Of a DNA stretch of 64,000 bases, positions 43,601-54,972 are shown one piece after another. Below the pieces are notes generated by a model. The model had not been told where the DNA came from. It saw only the letters and a program-made list of their open reading frames with translations, and ran no database searches. This stretch comes from Girardinichthys multiradiatus (taxonomy: Eukaryota > Chordata > Actinopteri > Cyprinodontiformes > Goodeidae), in contig NC_061813.1 in NCBI RefSeq assembly GCF_021462225.1, positions 25,568,442 through 25,632,441 on the forward strand. Direction: 5' to 3'. How positions within the stretch are numbered: the stretch's first letter is position 1; every line of letters starts with the position of its first letter. Both the position numbers and the translations under genes were made by a program.

Positions 43601-45975
43601 ATAAAAGCTTGTTATGGTTTTTGACATTACTGCAATGCCTTTCTTTCTCTTTTGTATGGATCTCTGTCCACAAAGCAGAAACATGACAACAATGGGCAAT
43701 TGAAAGTGAGCAGAAGCAGCACCAGAAGAAAATAAGCTTCAAGTAGCCTGCTCTCTATAAGGTATTTAAGCCCCATTATTTTTCTGCCCACCAAAGCCTT
43801 TTATTCAGGGCCTCCCACTGACTGGAGCCACACCAGCTCTTAGTTTTCAAAGAGACCTTAATCATTTCAATATGAAAGCTGCTAAGTAATCCCAATAATC
43901 ACTTTGATGAAATGGGAGACATTTTAAGCAGCCCCCCACTGCATTTTAGCTTTCCACCCCAGCCTTTCATCATCTTGTTCATCATTCTAGCCTAACTTGC
44001 TAAAGCTGGACCTAGATATATGACACACATTTCAGATTTTGGCTTTTCCTTGCTCAGCAGTGACCAATCTTGTCAAATTTTACCTTGATCTTTCCTATAA
44101 ATTTCTTCCATTTAAGACTCAGTATCAGATTCACACTTAATAAACAATCAATAAATGACGTTTCTTTCCAAACACACACTGCGCAGAGTGCTAGTAGCAT
44201 GTTATTCTCCACTGGATCATTCTGTGAAAAACTCACAGCAAAGTACAAATTCACCCTATTTTTCCAAGTTCACTCTCCACCAGCTTGCAGAATCTAGGAC
44301 AAGGTTTGTCTGTATTTGCACACCATAACTGGAACAGAAGTGGCAGTGACAGAGCTGGAGAAAAGTCTGCAATCATGTTGCACAATACTTCTGTTTTCCC
44401 AATGGTTGGAGGTCAGCTGTGTCCTAATACATCCTGAGGTGTGACTCAATAATAAGTTTTAACTGCTGGTTGCAATAGATATTATGCAAGCCTTAAATGA
44501 ACAAAAACAATTTTTTTGGCTAATTGTTTAACTTTGACAAAATTATGGATAAAAAATGGGTTACATTCTCCGATGTTAGAGCCTCTTAATTCAAAACAGA
44601 TGTCAAAATGTGTTTTTTGGTTTTACTACAGAGTTTTTATTCAATTTGAAATAGATGGGCTATTATCTGTTGAGAGGTACAGCAAGGGTCTTTATAGGTC
44701 ATTTTTCCCAAGTCAGTTCTTTAAAATTAACATTCTCACATTACATGCAGGCAAGCTACTCTGCCTGAAACACAAAATGTATGCAGGTTATGAATTTGAA
44801 TCATTATCCATCAGCCTAATTTAACACATTTATCCTTATCTGAACATTCAATTTTAAAACTGTACAGTAAATTTTCTTATTCTGTAAATTTGTCATTACT
44901 GTGTCTTATTCTTACTTTTTGTTTTTATATTTTTTACCTTTGTGTGAATCTGCATGCTTCCATTTTGTCTTTCACTTTGCTGCTAATACATCTGAATTTC
45001 CCCTCTAAGAGACAATAAACAATATTTCAATTCAATTCTGACATAAAAACAAATTACTGCAACTCATTTACTGCTATGGATTGTTTATTATTATTATTAA
45101 TATTGGCAGTATCATAAAAATTGGTAAGATATAAATTCTTACCTCATTAATAGTATAAAAATGCCTTTATGTTCAAAGAAAAGTTGTAGAAGTAGGTTTT
45201 CACGAGTTCATGTATAATTTCTGAATACATCAAACAGGATGTGCTTTTATTGTGAAGAGCCGGACGTGTCTTTGTAAAGGCTTAGATGACATTTTATGTC
45301 CCTGTGCTCAATTTGTCAAATGCTTTACTTTTTGACCATTATTCAGAGTTTAGAGGCTTTTCTTCACCTCACTTTCAGTAAGAATTTGCAAGAGTATTTA
45401 TTTATATTAAAAAGATGATTGTTTAAACCTAAGTTTAAAAGCTTAATTGACAATCTATAAACAGCAAGCATGTTCAATGCTATGCAATATTTAGTAAATA
45501 TTGAATGAGCCAAGATGAATTGAGCACATGAGAAAGAATATTGAATTCCTGAATAAGCTTCAGAGGAAGGGCTTTTATTTTAAAGAAATTGACGAATTTT
45601 AGCAATGTCACTAGCTTAACAGCAAGCAAATAAGCTGGAAATGCTTGTTTTTAGTGGTGAAGCCTAATAAAAATAAACCAAGTTGGATGGTGCCATTAAC
45701 TACTTTGCTTTGTCTAAAGTCTTTAGAGCAGCAGTCTATGACAAGTCTGAAGTGTGACTCAAGTCTAGTTCGCAGCTGAAAATTCCCGTGGCACATTGAA
45801 ATCTTTCACCATGATCTTCTTTGCATATGGCCTTTAATGCCTCATTTTTTCTGTTTAGTTTGTTTAAATATATGTTTGTATAGTTAACATATAACCATTG
45901 TGATGTCTCCTCTAAAGTACTGTAGCCACAGTCTACAGGAGGTCAGTTCGTTTTGTTACTTTAGCAAAAAGAAGC
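43601..45975. other. Intergenic with a LINE-tail hint
   Basis: 43780-43990 is unique-looking and may be conserved non-coding sequence. 44985-45040 (gaatttcccctctaagagac, aataaacaatatttcaattc) resembles a LINE/SINE 3' tail of the gaatttcccc...caataaa kind. No gene recognised. Confidence 0.35.
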
Positions 45976-46494
45976 TGTCATGCTCTGCCTTTTTTGGAGT
46001 TATGTTTTGTTTACCTTTTTCGTTGTTAGGTGCTTTGTTGTTTACTTCTGTTGGTTTTTACTTTCTACCTTCTTGTGTTTATTTTAGTTCTCTTAGATCT
46101 GTGTTCCCCGGGTTTTGTCATTTTTTATTATTTCTTTAGTTCAGTCCTCATGTTTGTTTTCTCGCTCAGCAGCCCAGTCTCATTTGTTGTAATTAGTCAC
46201 TTGCCCTCAGTTCCCTGCTACTCGGTCCACACCTGTTACCCATTTTCTTCTGATTTACTTCTGATTACTCCCTCTCATTGGTTCACACTCCTCTTCCCTC
46301 AGTATGTTTGGTTGTTGTCATTGTTCTTTGCTAGATCCTCCTGTTTACTTCCCTGCTGTTTTTCCTGCTCCATGTGGCTGTCAATGTTTTTTGGAGACCC
46401 GTGTAAGTTCTACTATTTTTGTTATTAAAAGAGAGATTCTAAAACTTACCATAGAGCTTCCAAGCATTTTTCTGCACTCCGGCTCCGTTTGACA
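45976..46494 (+). repeat. LTR-like segment, single copy
   Basis: Starts tgtcatgctctgcctttttt and ends ggctccgtttgaca, so it has TG...CA limits and a T-rich body with a tattaaaagagag signal near its end, the texture of a Ty3/Gypsy-type LTR in fish. There is no second copy in the window, and no primer site was identified after it. It stands directly before the repetitive frame below. Confidence 0.3.
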
Positions 46495-47043
46495 ACCCAT
46501 TACGACAGACCGAGCCAAGAAACGGACCGAGCAAAGAAGCTAAAGCTATGGATTTATCGGCAGGATGAGGAGATAAAGGCTAGATACGGCGAGGATGTAG
46601 AAATCGAGTCCTCTCCCATTCTACTGGCTGAAATGGAGGAAGTGTTTGGAGGTTCCAGGCTGGTTCTGGCTCCCCCTGGGTACAAGCCGAGCCAGAGGTC
46701 CTCCACATTTGTCTCGTCTGCTCCAGTGTCTTCCTCCTCCCGCCGATGGTGTTGCTGTCGTCAGCCTTTCGCAGCAGCAGCTGCTACCGAGCCATCCACG
46801 CCACCAGTAGCCACTGCCGAGCGATTCGTGCTAGTTACAGCCTCTGCCGAGCAGCCCATGCTGGCTGTGTCTACAAATGAGCTCTCTTCTTATGTGGCAA
46901 ATCTTCCGTGTTCCCTGGACCAGATGTTACAGATCACCAGAAGAGGCAAGGTGCTCACTGATTTTTTTCTGCACCTCCTTGATTCACCTGGCTCTCCTTG
47001 GCAAATGTTAAAGGTTTTGAACCAGCTTAAGGACTGGCAGTAG
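46489..47043 (+). pseudogene. TE-linked reading frame, unknown function
   Basis: 184 codons, charged start (KKLKLWIYRQDEEIKARYGE), then a block EIESSPILLAEMEEVFGG and Ala/Ser/Pro-rich low-complexity sequence with clusters of Ala and Cys-Cys-Cys. No catalytic domain is seen. The style resembles multicopy hypothetical proteins of fish genomes carried by repeats. Stop TAG at 47041-47043 is followed by a G run (47048-47054) suggestive of a frame slip. It starts right at the end of the LTR-like segment. Confidence 0.45.
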
Positions 47044-47491
47044 TAATGGGGGGGTTTTCTTCAAGGTCCATTAACCATGGAGATGATTGAGACCCAGCAT
47101 CAAAGAACTCTTAAGGGGATTGTTTCTCATTCCACATCATCTACTGAGGTTTCTATCGGTGCCGCAACTCCTGTCTTCATTGTGGACCAACTCGACACCT
47201 CAGTCTGCTGATTTTTCTTTTTCAGGAACATCTCTATTCCTGAGCCACAGCCTGATGCAGAGGTTCCAGTTTCAGTTGGGGGTCAGTTAGGCTTTCATCC
47301 CCGCTGGAGGTCAGCCAAACTCCCAAGCAACAGCCTATTTTGGAGATCGTCCAGATATTCCAGAGCCTCAGCATGCAGCCAAGCCTCCAGAGCCTCTAAC
47401 CCAGGTTTCAGAGTTTGCAGAGGGGTCCAAGGGTGGACCGCCTCTGATCCAGGTTCCAGGCCCCACTGACCGTATTCTAGGGCCGACTGAC

Positions 47492-47745
47492 CGTGTTCCA
47501 GGGCTGCCTAACCATGCTCCAGAGCTTACAGACTGTGCTCCAGAGCTTACCGACTGTGCTCCAGGGCTTACCGACTGTGCTCCAGGGCTTACCGACTGTG
47601 CTCCAGAGCTTAAAGAGTGTACTCCAGGGCCAAGTGACTGTGTTCCAGGGTTTACTGACTGTGTTCCAGGGTTTACTGACTCTGTTCCAGGGTTTACTGA
47701 CTCTGTTCCAGGGTTTACTGACTCTGTTCCATGTCCTACTGACTG
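47492..47745 (+). repeat. 21-bp tandem repeat, about 12 units
   Basis: Units recur each 21 bases (for example gctccag at 47516, 47537, 47558, 47579) with consensus near gctccagggcttaccgactgt; later units shift to gttccagggtttactgactc. Because 21 is a multiple of three, all units stay in frame. Two sub-arrays with different consensus suggest two rounds of expansion. Confidence 0.9.
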
Positions 47746-47793
47746 TTTGCCAGAGGCTGCAGACTTACAATCTGACTCCACGCCCGACTCCAA

Positions 47794-47955
47794 GGCGTCT
47801 GACTCCACGACTGACTACAAGGCGTCTGACTCCACGACTAACTACAAGGCGTCTGACTCCACGACTGACTCCAAGGCGTCTGACTCCACGACTGACTACA
47901 AGGCGTCTGACTCCACGACTGACTCCAAGGCGTCTGACTCCACGACTGACTCAAA
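47794..47955 (+). repeat. 27-bp tandem repeat, six units
   Basis: ggcgtctgactccacgactg plus actacaa recurs at 47794, 47821, 47848, 47875, 47902 and 47929. Units alternate mainly between tac and tcc at one codon (Tyr/Ser), so the array may have grown in 54-bp steps. Confidence 0.92.
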
Positions 47956-48262
47956 GCCTGACTCCAACCCAGACTTCGAGCCTGATGCCAAGGCTCCTGA
48001 CTCCCAGCCTGACGCTAAGCCAGACATTCGACCTGACTACAGGCCAGATTACGGGCCTACACACTACGACTTTGACTTTCGACTAGACCTCAAGCTTCTT
48101 GACTATAAACCTGACTTTAGACCAGACCTAAAACCTGACTGTACTTCTCCAGAGTTCCTGCCTACAACAAAACCTCCAGATCGCCGGCCTCGAGGGTCCT
48201 CTATGCTCCGACGCCGACCTCCAGATCGCCGGCCCCGAGGGTCCTCTACGCTCCGCATCTAA

Positions 48263-49654
48263 GTAGATCAACTGTTTAGCTAGGGTTTTGCAATCACAAA
48301 AAACTGTTTTATTAGATTTCACTCTTTGCAAGTATGCCCTTATTTTGTAACGTCTCCCATTTGATGCGTGTTTGCATCTTTTTTGGAGACTGAACCCACA
48401 TGCTTAGAGCAGAGTCAGAGGAAGCAAAAATGGCAGAAAGAAGAGGGGAATACAACAGCAGCAGCATTACCTCGGCAGGTATTAGTGGATGCATGGTAAA
48501 CACAAAAAGTCCTGCAGTAGACTGCATAATTTCATAGCAGGCATGAGTGGGCATTAAATGATCAAACTTGCAAAGGGTAAAAACAATAACCACCACCTGA
48601 AAAGAAGTAGTGAGTCTGTTTATTTGTGATGCAACTGTTTCGATTCAGAGACCCAGATTCAAGTTAATAACTCATGATGTGCAAGATTTGCTTGTTGGTG
48701 GTGTTTGCATCACTACACAGCACGGCAAATGAATTTTGTTCAACATGTCATTCACAAGTGATTAACTTATTGAACATGTCTGGCCAAAATATAAATAAAT
48801 GTGTAGGATCTTCCAGTAGCTGCATCAACAACTTATAAGCAAATTTGTGTGTTCAAAATAACTTGGTGTTATTTATTATTGGTTGTGATAATCATCCTAT
48901 TCATTATTTATAATTTGTTAACATTTGTTTTTTAACATTTTCATTTTTTATTATATTTGTAATGTTTTTATATAATAAACCATATTTGAACAAATTAGTT
49001 ATTTTAAGAGAAGGTTCAACTAGGAGGTATGAGAAAAATGTTTTGTTTAAAAGCAATTCACTTTTCTCCATTGAAATAGATGCATTGTTTTTCCAAACTC
49101 AATGATTCATCATGATTTTAATACTGACCAAAACAGTTCTGATTAAAATTCTTCCCATAATTCAACAGCCCAATGTTTAGACACTAAAACCTGCTGATTG
49201 GAGTTGAGCCTCAAAAATTGAATTTGAGGCTTTTATTTTTGAAAACCTTAAGAGAAAGTGAACCCCGACCATTGTGTCATGGTCTGTGCTTGAACAAGTT
49301 TGTGAAACATGATATAGGTCTAAAAACAGAAATGAATCAACAGGACCCAAATAACAGAAGTGATTAAAAATAAACAGAATAGCGTAAAGGTGAGTTCCTT
49401 TCTCTCTAAAAGTTATATTTAGCAGTTCAGTAGAAGTAAAACACAACTTGGCTTCTTCTTCTTCCTTCAGGATTTTAAGCATGTGCAACAACATACCTGC
49501 TACTTCACATCTATTCAATGCAATGCCATAATGACAGCAATAAAAAACCAAGCAGAGCAAATGAGTCCTTGTTGACTTATTTATCAACTCTTGTGTGTTA
49601 CCTTGGTATCTCTCCCTGCCTTTTGGCAGTAGCACTGCATTGTAGTTTATTAAT
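48263..49654. other. Intergenic, no gene seen
   Basis: AT-rich. A 160-codon minus-strand frame at 49177-49659 has no recognised domain or splice context and is probably chance. Confidence 0.4.
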
Positions 49655-49870
49655 ACCACATGTCATCATTTATTAAAATCTCAGTCAGTGGGGCAGGCGA
49701 AAGAGCATTAGGGAGTGGAGTTGACAGGCTGTTTGGGAATCATCTTCCCCTCATGCCAAGTGGGGCTCCCTCTGCCCTCGCGCTTTTCACAGAGCGCCAA
49801 AAACCTGCAGAGGCTCAAAAACAATGGGTGGCTGGAGGGGTGGGAGAGAGTTATTAATCGGCGCTCTTCG
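49655..49870. other. Candidate conserved non-coding stretch
   Basis: GC-moderate, non-repetitive (gggagtggagttgacaggct, tcatcttcccctcatgccaa, gagttattaatcggcgctct). Texture only; no alignment available. Confidence 0.25.
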
Positions 49871-50156
49871 AAGAGTAAGAGTTGAACCCATCCAAATTAG
49901 ACACATGGAGAATTTAGAAATCTTGGGTTTTAGTTTGAGAAGAATGCATTTCATTCTGCTTCAGGGGTTTGTGGCCACAGGTGTCACATCATAAGAAAAT
50001 GAACATGTGCTGCAGAACCACCATATTTTTCTTTTTATTGAAAGAAATAAAAACAGCCAAATTGAGCTTATATTTGTCTGTCCAGTCATGAAATTGAAGT
50101 GTGACGTGTGTAATAGTCTGTGAAAGGTTTTGTGGTGCCAAAGGGTGTTTCAGATG
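49871..50156. other. Intergenic, no gene seen
   Basis: No feature recognised. Confidence 0.4.
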
Positions 50157-50800
50157 GAGTGCCTTGCCAAAGTTTTCACATCACATTACTTTTTCTAAAT
50201 TTTGTCATGTTACAATCAAAAACTATGTATTTTCGTGGTATCTTTTGTGACAGACCAATGCAGACTAGTGTAGAATTGTGAAGTGGACGAGAAAGGATAT
50301 ATGGTACATTTTGTACAAATAAAAACCTGAAATGTGTGAATTCGTATTTTCTTCCATTACTGGCCTGTATTTATCTCCATCCACCTTCTCATCCACTCCA
50401 ACCATTTCCTCTGTCTCTGGTGAAGCATTCCCACAGCATGGAGCTGCCACATCCATTATCACCATCCACAATAGGGATAATGTGATCAGAGCACCTTCTT
50501 CCACATGTTTGCTATAACTCCTACACGGCTTGTGGTAAAACCCAAGTTGGATTTCTTCTGACTTTCTTCCTCACAATTTTCCACAAAAACAGATTTATTG
50601 AGTGCTAACAGAAAAAACAAACTCTCCCACCTGAGCTGTGGATCTCTGCAGCTCTGCTCGAAAATACAAAGTGTATAAAAACAGTAAAATGTCCTTGAAA
50701 GTGTACGGACATGACTAAATGTTTATCAAAGTTCCTGTTCAATAGTTCTTTTAGAGGATGGGGTAAACTAAAAAGTTAAATTACTTTTGTATTGAACTAT
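50157..50800 (-). mobile_element. Degenerate Tc1-like relic
   Basis: Left end gtgccttgccaaagttttca, then tttgtcatgttacaatcaaa and gtgacagaccaatgcagac...gtgaagtgga are the terminal forms of the Tc1 group at 325 and 13595. 50340-50470 on the minus strand keeps traces of the transposase (GNASPETEEMVGVDEKVDGD, KYRPVMEEN). No intact right end. Confidence 0.6.
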
Positions 50801-52674
50801 ATAATTAAAGCACATCAATGAATCTAAAAGTGAAGAGGAATTATTCAAAACAGATTACTGCTGCTACAAAAATAATGTCCTAATAGGCAATAAGAATTTA
50901 CTTACAGGAATTTTAAACTGAAAATGTGAGAACATTTAATTTAAAGCATTATTTAGTACATCTGAGAGATGCCTTTTCAATAAGATCTGTTTAAATTTGT
51001 AAAGATGTATATGTTTTGAAATACAGTCAATTTAGAAAATTCCACCAAAAACAATACTGGGAAATTCTTTTTCAAAAAACGAATTACTTTCTGAGCTGAT
51101 AGGAGTATGTGAAAAATATATTCTTTTTAATTTGGGTTAAGTGACCTTGAAGTGATTCAAACATTCCTTTCCATGAGACCCTATTGTTCAAAGGACAACA
51201 CAGTAAAAATTCTTAAAATCTCCTGACCCGGGGGTAACCACGGTGAGGAATGTTACACAAGTGCTGGTGTCTCAGGAGTGCAGCTGTGAGAAGGGATGTG
51301 GCTGTGCCCACTTAAGTGTAACCTGTGACGGTTTAGGAACTCAAAAACATTAAATGTCATCGGTTCAGTGCGAGTACATGCAAATTTGGCTCTATCGGTA
51401 AGAATCAGAAGCATGTTCTGGAGAGTTGCCGTGAGAACATGAAACATACTTTAAAATTTGTTTTCTTATGTATGCTTTGGACGCTGTTTAACCCATTCTT
51501 TCCCTTAGGGTTCTCCTCTTTAGCTCACACATGACTGACAGAGGCATAAACGAGCAAAATAAATATAGCCTGAAGTAAACACTAAAAAGTATGTAATTGT
51601 ATATAATTTTATATGTCTATGAACAAAGTAAAATGTTGATCAACCTGAATGTAGTGGCACAGCATATAACCTCTTTTGATTGAGTGTGATATTGAAAGCA
51701 GACAAAATGGTGACAGTACTGAAGTGTTCATTAAAATAACTAACCTTGGGAAACATTCATTGGGTCTGTGGAGGAGCTTGTCTGCCCCTAATGCATGGAT
51801 GTTCGCAGGTCTCCTCCCTTTGATCTGCCTGAATGGCGAGGCATCAAAGGAGCATGAGGGGGGCTCTGTGTCTGTGTGCAAAATAAAAGGGGCAGCCATT
51901 CTCATCATAAAGAAGTTGTTTAACACACTGAAGTTGTGCAACATGATACATGAGCCATCCTCTGCATGAATCGCCACAATAACATTTCAGTAATCACCAG
52001 TTCCAATTGTTTATCTACTGAATATGGCTTTTTTTGAATGTCACACTATTTCATTGCTGCATTAGTGTCAAAATAGACAGCAGAAAACGGCTTTCTCTGT
52101 TTTCTCTACACAATGGAGTTATAAATAAGCCAAGGCATTCCCTTTCCCTCCTCTGTAATTGAGAGTGCTCTAGATGTCATATTCCATTCGTAATGATAAA
52201 GTTTTCATCCCTCTGTGGTGCTTTATAGACATGCAGAAACTATGTCTAAGGGTATTTAGACCCCACACTAAACGTTTTATTACATCAAGATGGTAAATGC
52301 CAGCTCAGTGTGCTGACAAGAGAGGAGAGGAAAAAAAACGCCAAAGAGTCACCTTTGGTGGTTGACAGCAGGAATACATTAATGCCAGTGAGAGATCACA
52401 ATCATTTACAACCTACTACTTTCCTATACAACAGTGTTACCTAAAGTAGTGGTCAGGACCCCGGTGGGGTTACAAATCAAGAAGTGTGGAATCTTGAGAT
52501 TCCATTCAGTAATCTAGTTAAATATTAAAAATGGTAAAAAAAACAAAAAAACTAGCATATTTATGCTGTTAGTTTTAAAACAGATTAGGAAAAGTACTTA
52601 CTTACTTGGATAAAAATGGGTGCTGGCCAGGGCTGATAATGACCAAAATCACTGCATTGTTGAGCTATAGTTAG
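50801..52674. other. Intergenic with a conserved-looking patch
   Basis: 51670-51990 is unique-looking (gaggagcttgtctgccccta, tctcctccctttgatctgcc, gggcagccattctcatcata) and open on both strands (97 and 122 codons), but without a domain. It is a candidate conserved non-coding or unknown exon-like stretch. The rest is AT-rich. Confidence 0.35.
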
Positions 52675-52885
52675 CAGCAAAAATGTCCCGGGTTTGTATC
52701 CGGCTTGGGGTCTTTCTGCATCCAGTTTGCAGGTTCTCCCCCTTTATACATGGTTCTCTGTGGGTACTCCGGCTTCCTCCCACAGTCTAAAAACATGACT
52801 GATAGGTTGAGTGTGTGTATGCTGAGATGGGCTGGCAACCTGTCCAGGGTGTATCCCCACATCTTGCCTAATGACCTCCCGGGGT
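52675..52885 (+). mobile_element. SINE-like repeat, 5' damaged
   Basis: Matches the repeat at 10915-11275 in the opposite orientation: gcttggggtctttctgcatc, tgggtactccggcttcctcc, cacagtctaaaaacatgact and caacctgtccagggtgtatc. The tRNA-like head is mostly lost; only the end of the B-box side (gggtttgtatccgg) remains. Several substitutions show age. Confidence 0.65.
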
Positions 52886-52978
52886 GTGTGCTTGTGTTTT
52901 GATACCTTTCTAATGCATTTTTTGTTGTTTGGTACCACTTTTTCAGAAAGTGGGACTGTCTATCGTGGGACATTTTGT

Positions 52979-53025
52979 ACTATGTGTCAAATTGCACCCT
53001 TCAGGGGTACAATTTGACACATAGT
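52979..53025. repeat. Perfect 16-bp hairpin
   Basis: actatgtgtcaaattg at 52979-52994 is exactly complementary to 53010-53025, with a 15-base spacer that can itself pair ACCC with GGGT. The region to 53110 is rich in GGTACC words (gtacaggtacctttta, gcggtacctttttaacaggt). Probably the end or centre of a small DNA transposon; family not named. Confidence 0.85.
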
Positions 53026-53657
53026 TGGCTATATGCAATAGTGTAAAAACTAGTGCGTTTACAAGTACAGGTACCTTTTAAAGCGGTACCTTTTTAACAG
53101 GTACCATTTTTTTTAATTGAAAAAAACTTCCTACATGTTTCTTGTTCTCCAACATCATATTTTAACACCTCATTGGTACTGAAAATAACTAAGGTTAAGT
53201 CTTTTTACTTCAGTAACAACTTTCATACCAAAGAGTGTTGCTGTAAGTGTATATTAGTAGCACCTACATACAGGGGTTAGACAATGAAACTGAAACACCT
53301 GTCATTTTAGTGTGGGAGGTTTCATGGCTAAATTGGACCAGCCTGGTAGCCAGTCTTCATTGATTGCACATTGCACCAGTAAGAGCAGAGTGTGAAGGTT
53401 CAATTAGCAGGGTAAGAGCACAGTTTTACTCAAAATATTGAAATGCACACAACATTATGGGTGACCTACCAGAGTTCAAAAGAGGACAAATTGTTGGTGC
53501 ACGTCTTGCTGGCGCATCTGTGACCAAGACAGCAAGTCTTTGTGATGTATCAAGAGCCACGGTATCCAGGGTAATGTCAGCATACCACCAAGAAGGACGA
53601 ACCACATCCAACAGGATTAACTGTGGATGCAAGAGGAAGCTGTCTGAAAGGGATGTT

Positions 53658-54972
53658 CAGAATCAGAATCAGAATCAGCTTTATTGCCAATTTCGTACAT
53701 ACAAACAAGGAATTTGACTCCGGTACACTTTGCTCTTTGGTTTTGTTTTTGTATTACAGAATATACATATTTACAATGTACAATATACACATATATAATA
53801 AAAAGGTGCATTTGCAACATCTGTATGCTGTTGTTTTGTACTCTATTGAATGTTCAACAGAGAAACAGCCTGGGGGAAGAAACTGTCTCTGTGGCGGCTG
53901 GTTTTAGTGAACAGTGCTCTGTAGCGGCGGCCTGAAGGTAAAGCTCTGAACAGTTTATGTGCAGGGTGTGTGGGGTCTGCAGAGATTTTAGCAGCTCTTT
54001 TCCTGACCCTAGACCTGCATAAGTCCTGGATGGAGGGAAGGTCAGCCCTGATTATTCTCTCTGCATTCCTGATTATTCGTTGCAGTCTGGACCTGTCCTG
54101 TTTTGTGGATGAGCCAAACCACACTGAGATGGATGAAGACAGGACAGACTGAATGATTGCAGTGTAGAAGATGACCAACAGCTCCTGTGGAAGGTTGAAC
54201 TTCTGGAGTTGCCTCAGGAAGACAATCTCAGGTCCTCAGAGATGGTGGTTCCTAAGAACCTGAAGTGGTCCACGGCCGATACAGTGTTGTTGAGGATGGT
54301 GAGGGGGGTGTATGGGGGTGGTGTTCTCCGAAGGTCCACCACCATTTCCACAGTCTTGAGTGGGTTCAGTCCAAGGTAGTTCTGACCGCACCAGTGTACC
54401 AGCCGATCCACCTGCTGTCTGTATGCAGACTCATCACCGTCCTGGATCAGTGCAATGACAGTGGTGTCATCTGCAAACTTAAGGAGTTTCACGGACGTGT
54501 CCAATGAGGTGCAGTCATTTGTGTACAGGGAGAAGAGGAGTGGGGATAGAACACACCCCTGGGGGGCACCAGTACTTATTGATCTGGATCGGGAGAAGAT
54601 GCTCTCCAGTCTCACATGCTGCTGTCGGTCCGTCAGGAAGCTGTTGATCCACTGACAGGTGGAGGCTGGGACGTTGAGCTGGGTGAGCTTCTGGTGGAGG
54701 ATGTCTGGTATGATGGTGTTGAAGGCCAAGCTGAAATCTACAAACAGGATCCTGGCGTACGTCCCTGGGTGGTCGAGGTGTTGCAGGATGAAGTGTAGAC
54801 CTAAGTTAACAGCATCATCTGCCGACCTGTTTGCTCAGTAAGCAAATTGCAGGGGGTCCAGCAGGGGGCCTGTGATGTCTTTCAGGTGCTTCAACACCAG
54901 CCGCTCAAAGGATTTCATGACCACAGATGTCAGGGCTACAGGCCTGTAGTCATTTAATCCTAGGATGGTGGG
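53658..54972 (-). mobile_element. CR1/L2-group LINE, 5'-truncated, inside Tc1
   Basis: On the minus strand it ends ggcaataaagctgattctga with three CTGATT hexamers at the left edge (53658-53680). Coding sequence covers the C-terminal two thirds of a reverse transcriptase. The right edge at about 54972 is where the Tc1 frame resumes, fixed to within a few bases. A clear target duplication was not found. The group (CR1/L2/Rex1 side) is judged from the RT style and the hexamer tail, and not from a tree. Confidence 0.8.
53843..54965 (-). pseudogene. LINE reverse transcriptase fragment
   Basis: From 54965 leftward: [20 protein letters not shown], a TGA in place of a sense codon after LQFAY (about 54838), then ILFVDFSLAFNTIIPDILHQ (motif A, catalytic Asp), STGAPQGCVLSPLLFSLYTN (motif B) and LLKFADDTTVIALI (motif C, FADD). 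Next come GLNPLKTVEMVVDLRR and FRFLGTTISEDL, then a frame change near 54214 to TAIIQSVLSSSISVWFGSST and the C-terminal RLQRIIRNAERII block, ending near 53843. One stop and one frame change make it inactive. It is a normal 3' portion of a LINE ORF2 lacking endonuclease. Confidence 0.85.

Larger units (their letters stand above)
47044..48262 (+). pseudogene. Pro/Asp/Thr-rich repeat-coding frame
   Basis: Open in one frame from about 47390 to TAA at 48260-48262. Begins with 7-residue units like LTDCAPG (21-bp repeats, about 47492-47745), then 9-residue units SDSTTDYKA (27-bp repeats, six copies from 47794), then DFEPDAKAP/PDYRPDY text and finally two copies of PPDRRPRGSS followed by (M/T)LR. Another frame over the same DNA is also open (47493-48086) because the periods are multiples of three. 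Nothing enzymatic is visible. Composition resembles tails of repeat-borne fish proteins; function unknown. Confidence 0.45.

Noticed and set aside
47368..47808. 146-codon minus-strand frame with VNPGTES-like repeats
   Set aside because: It is the complement of the 21-bp and 27-bp arrays; the period keeps it open.
49177..49659. 160-codon minus-strand frame
   Set aside because: No recognised domain, no splice context, and AT-rich codon content; likely chance.
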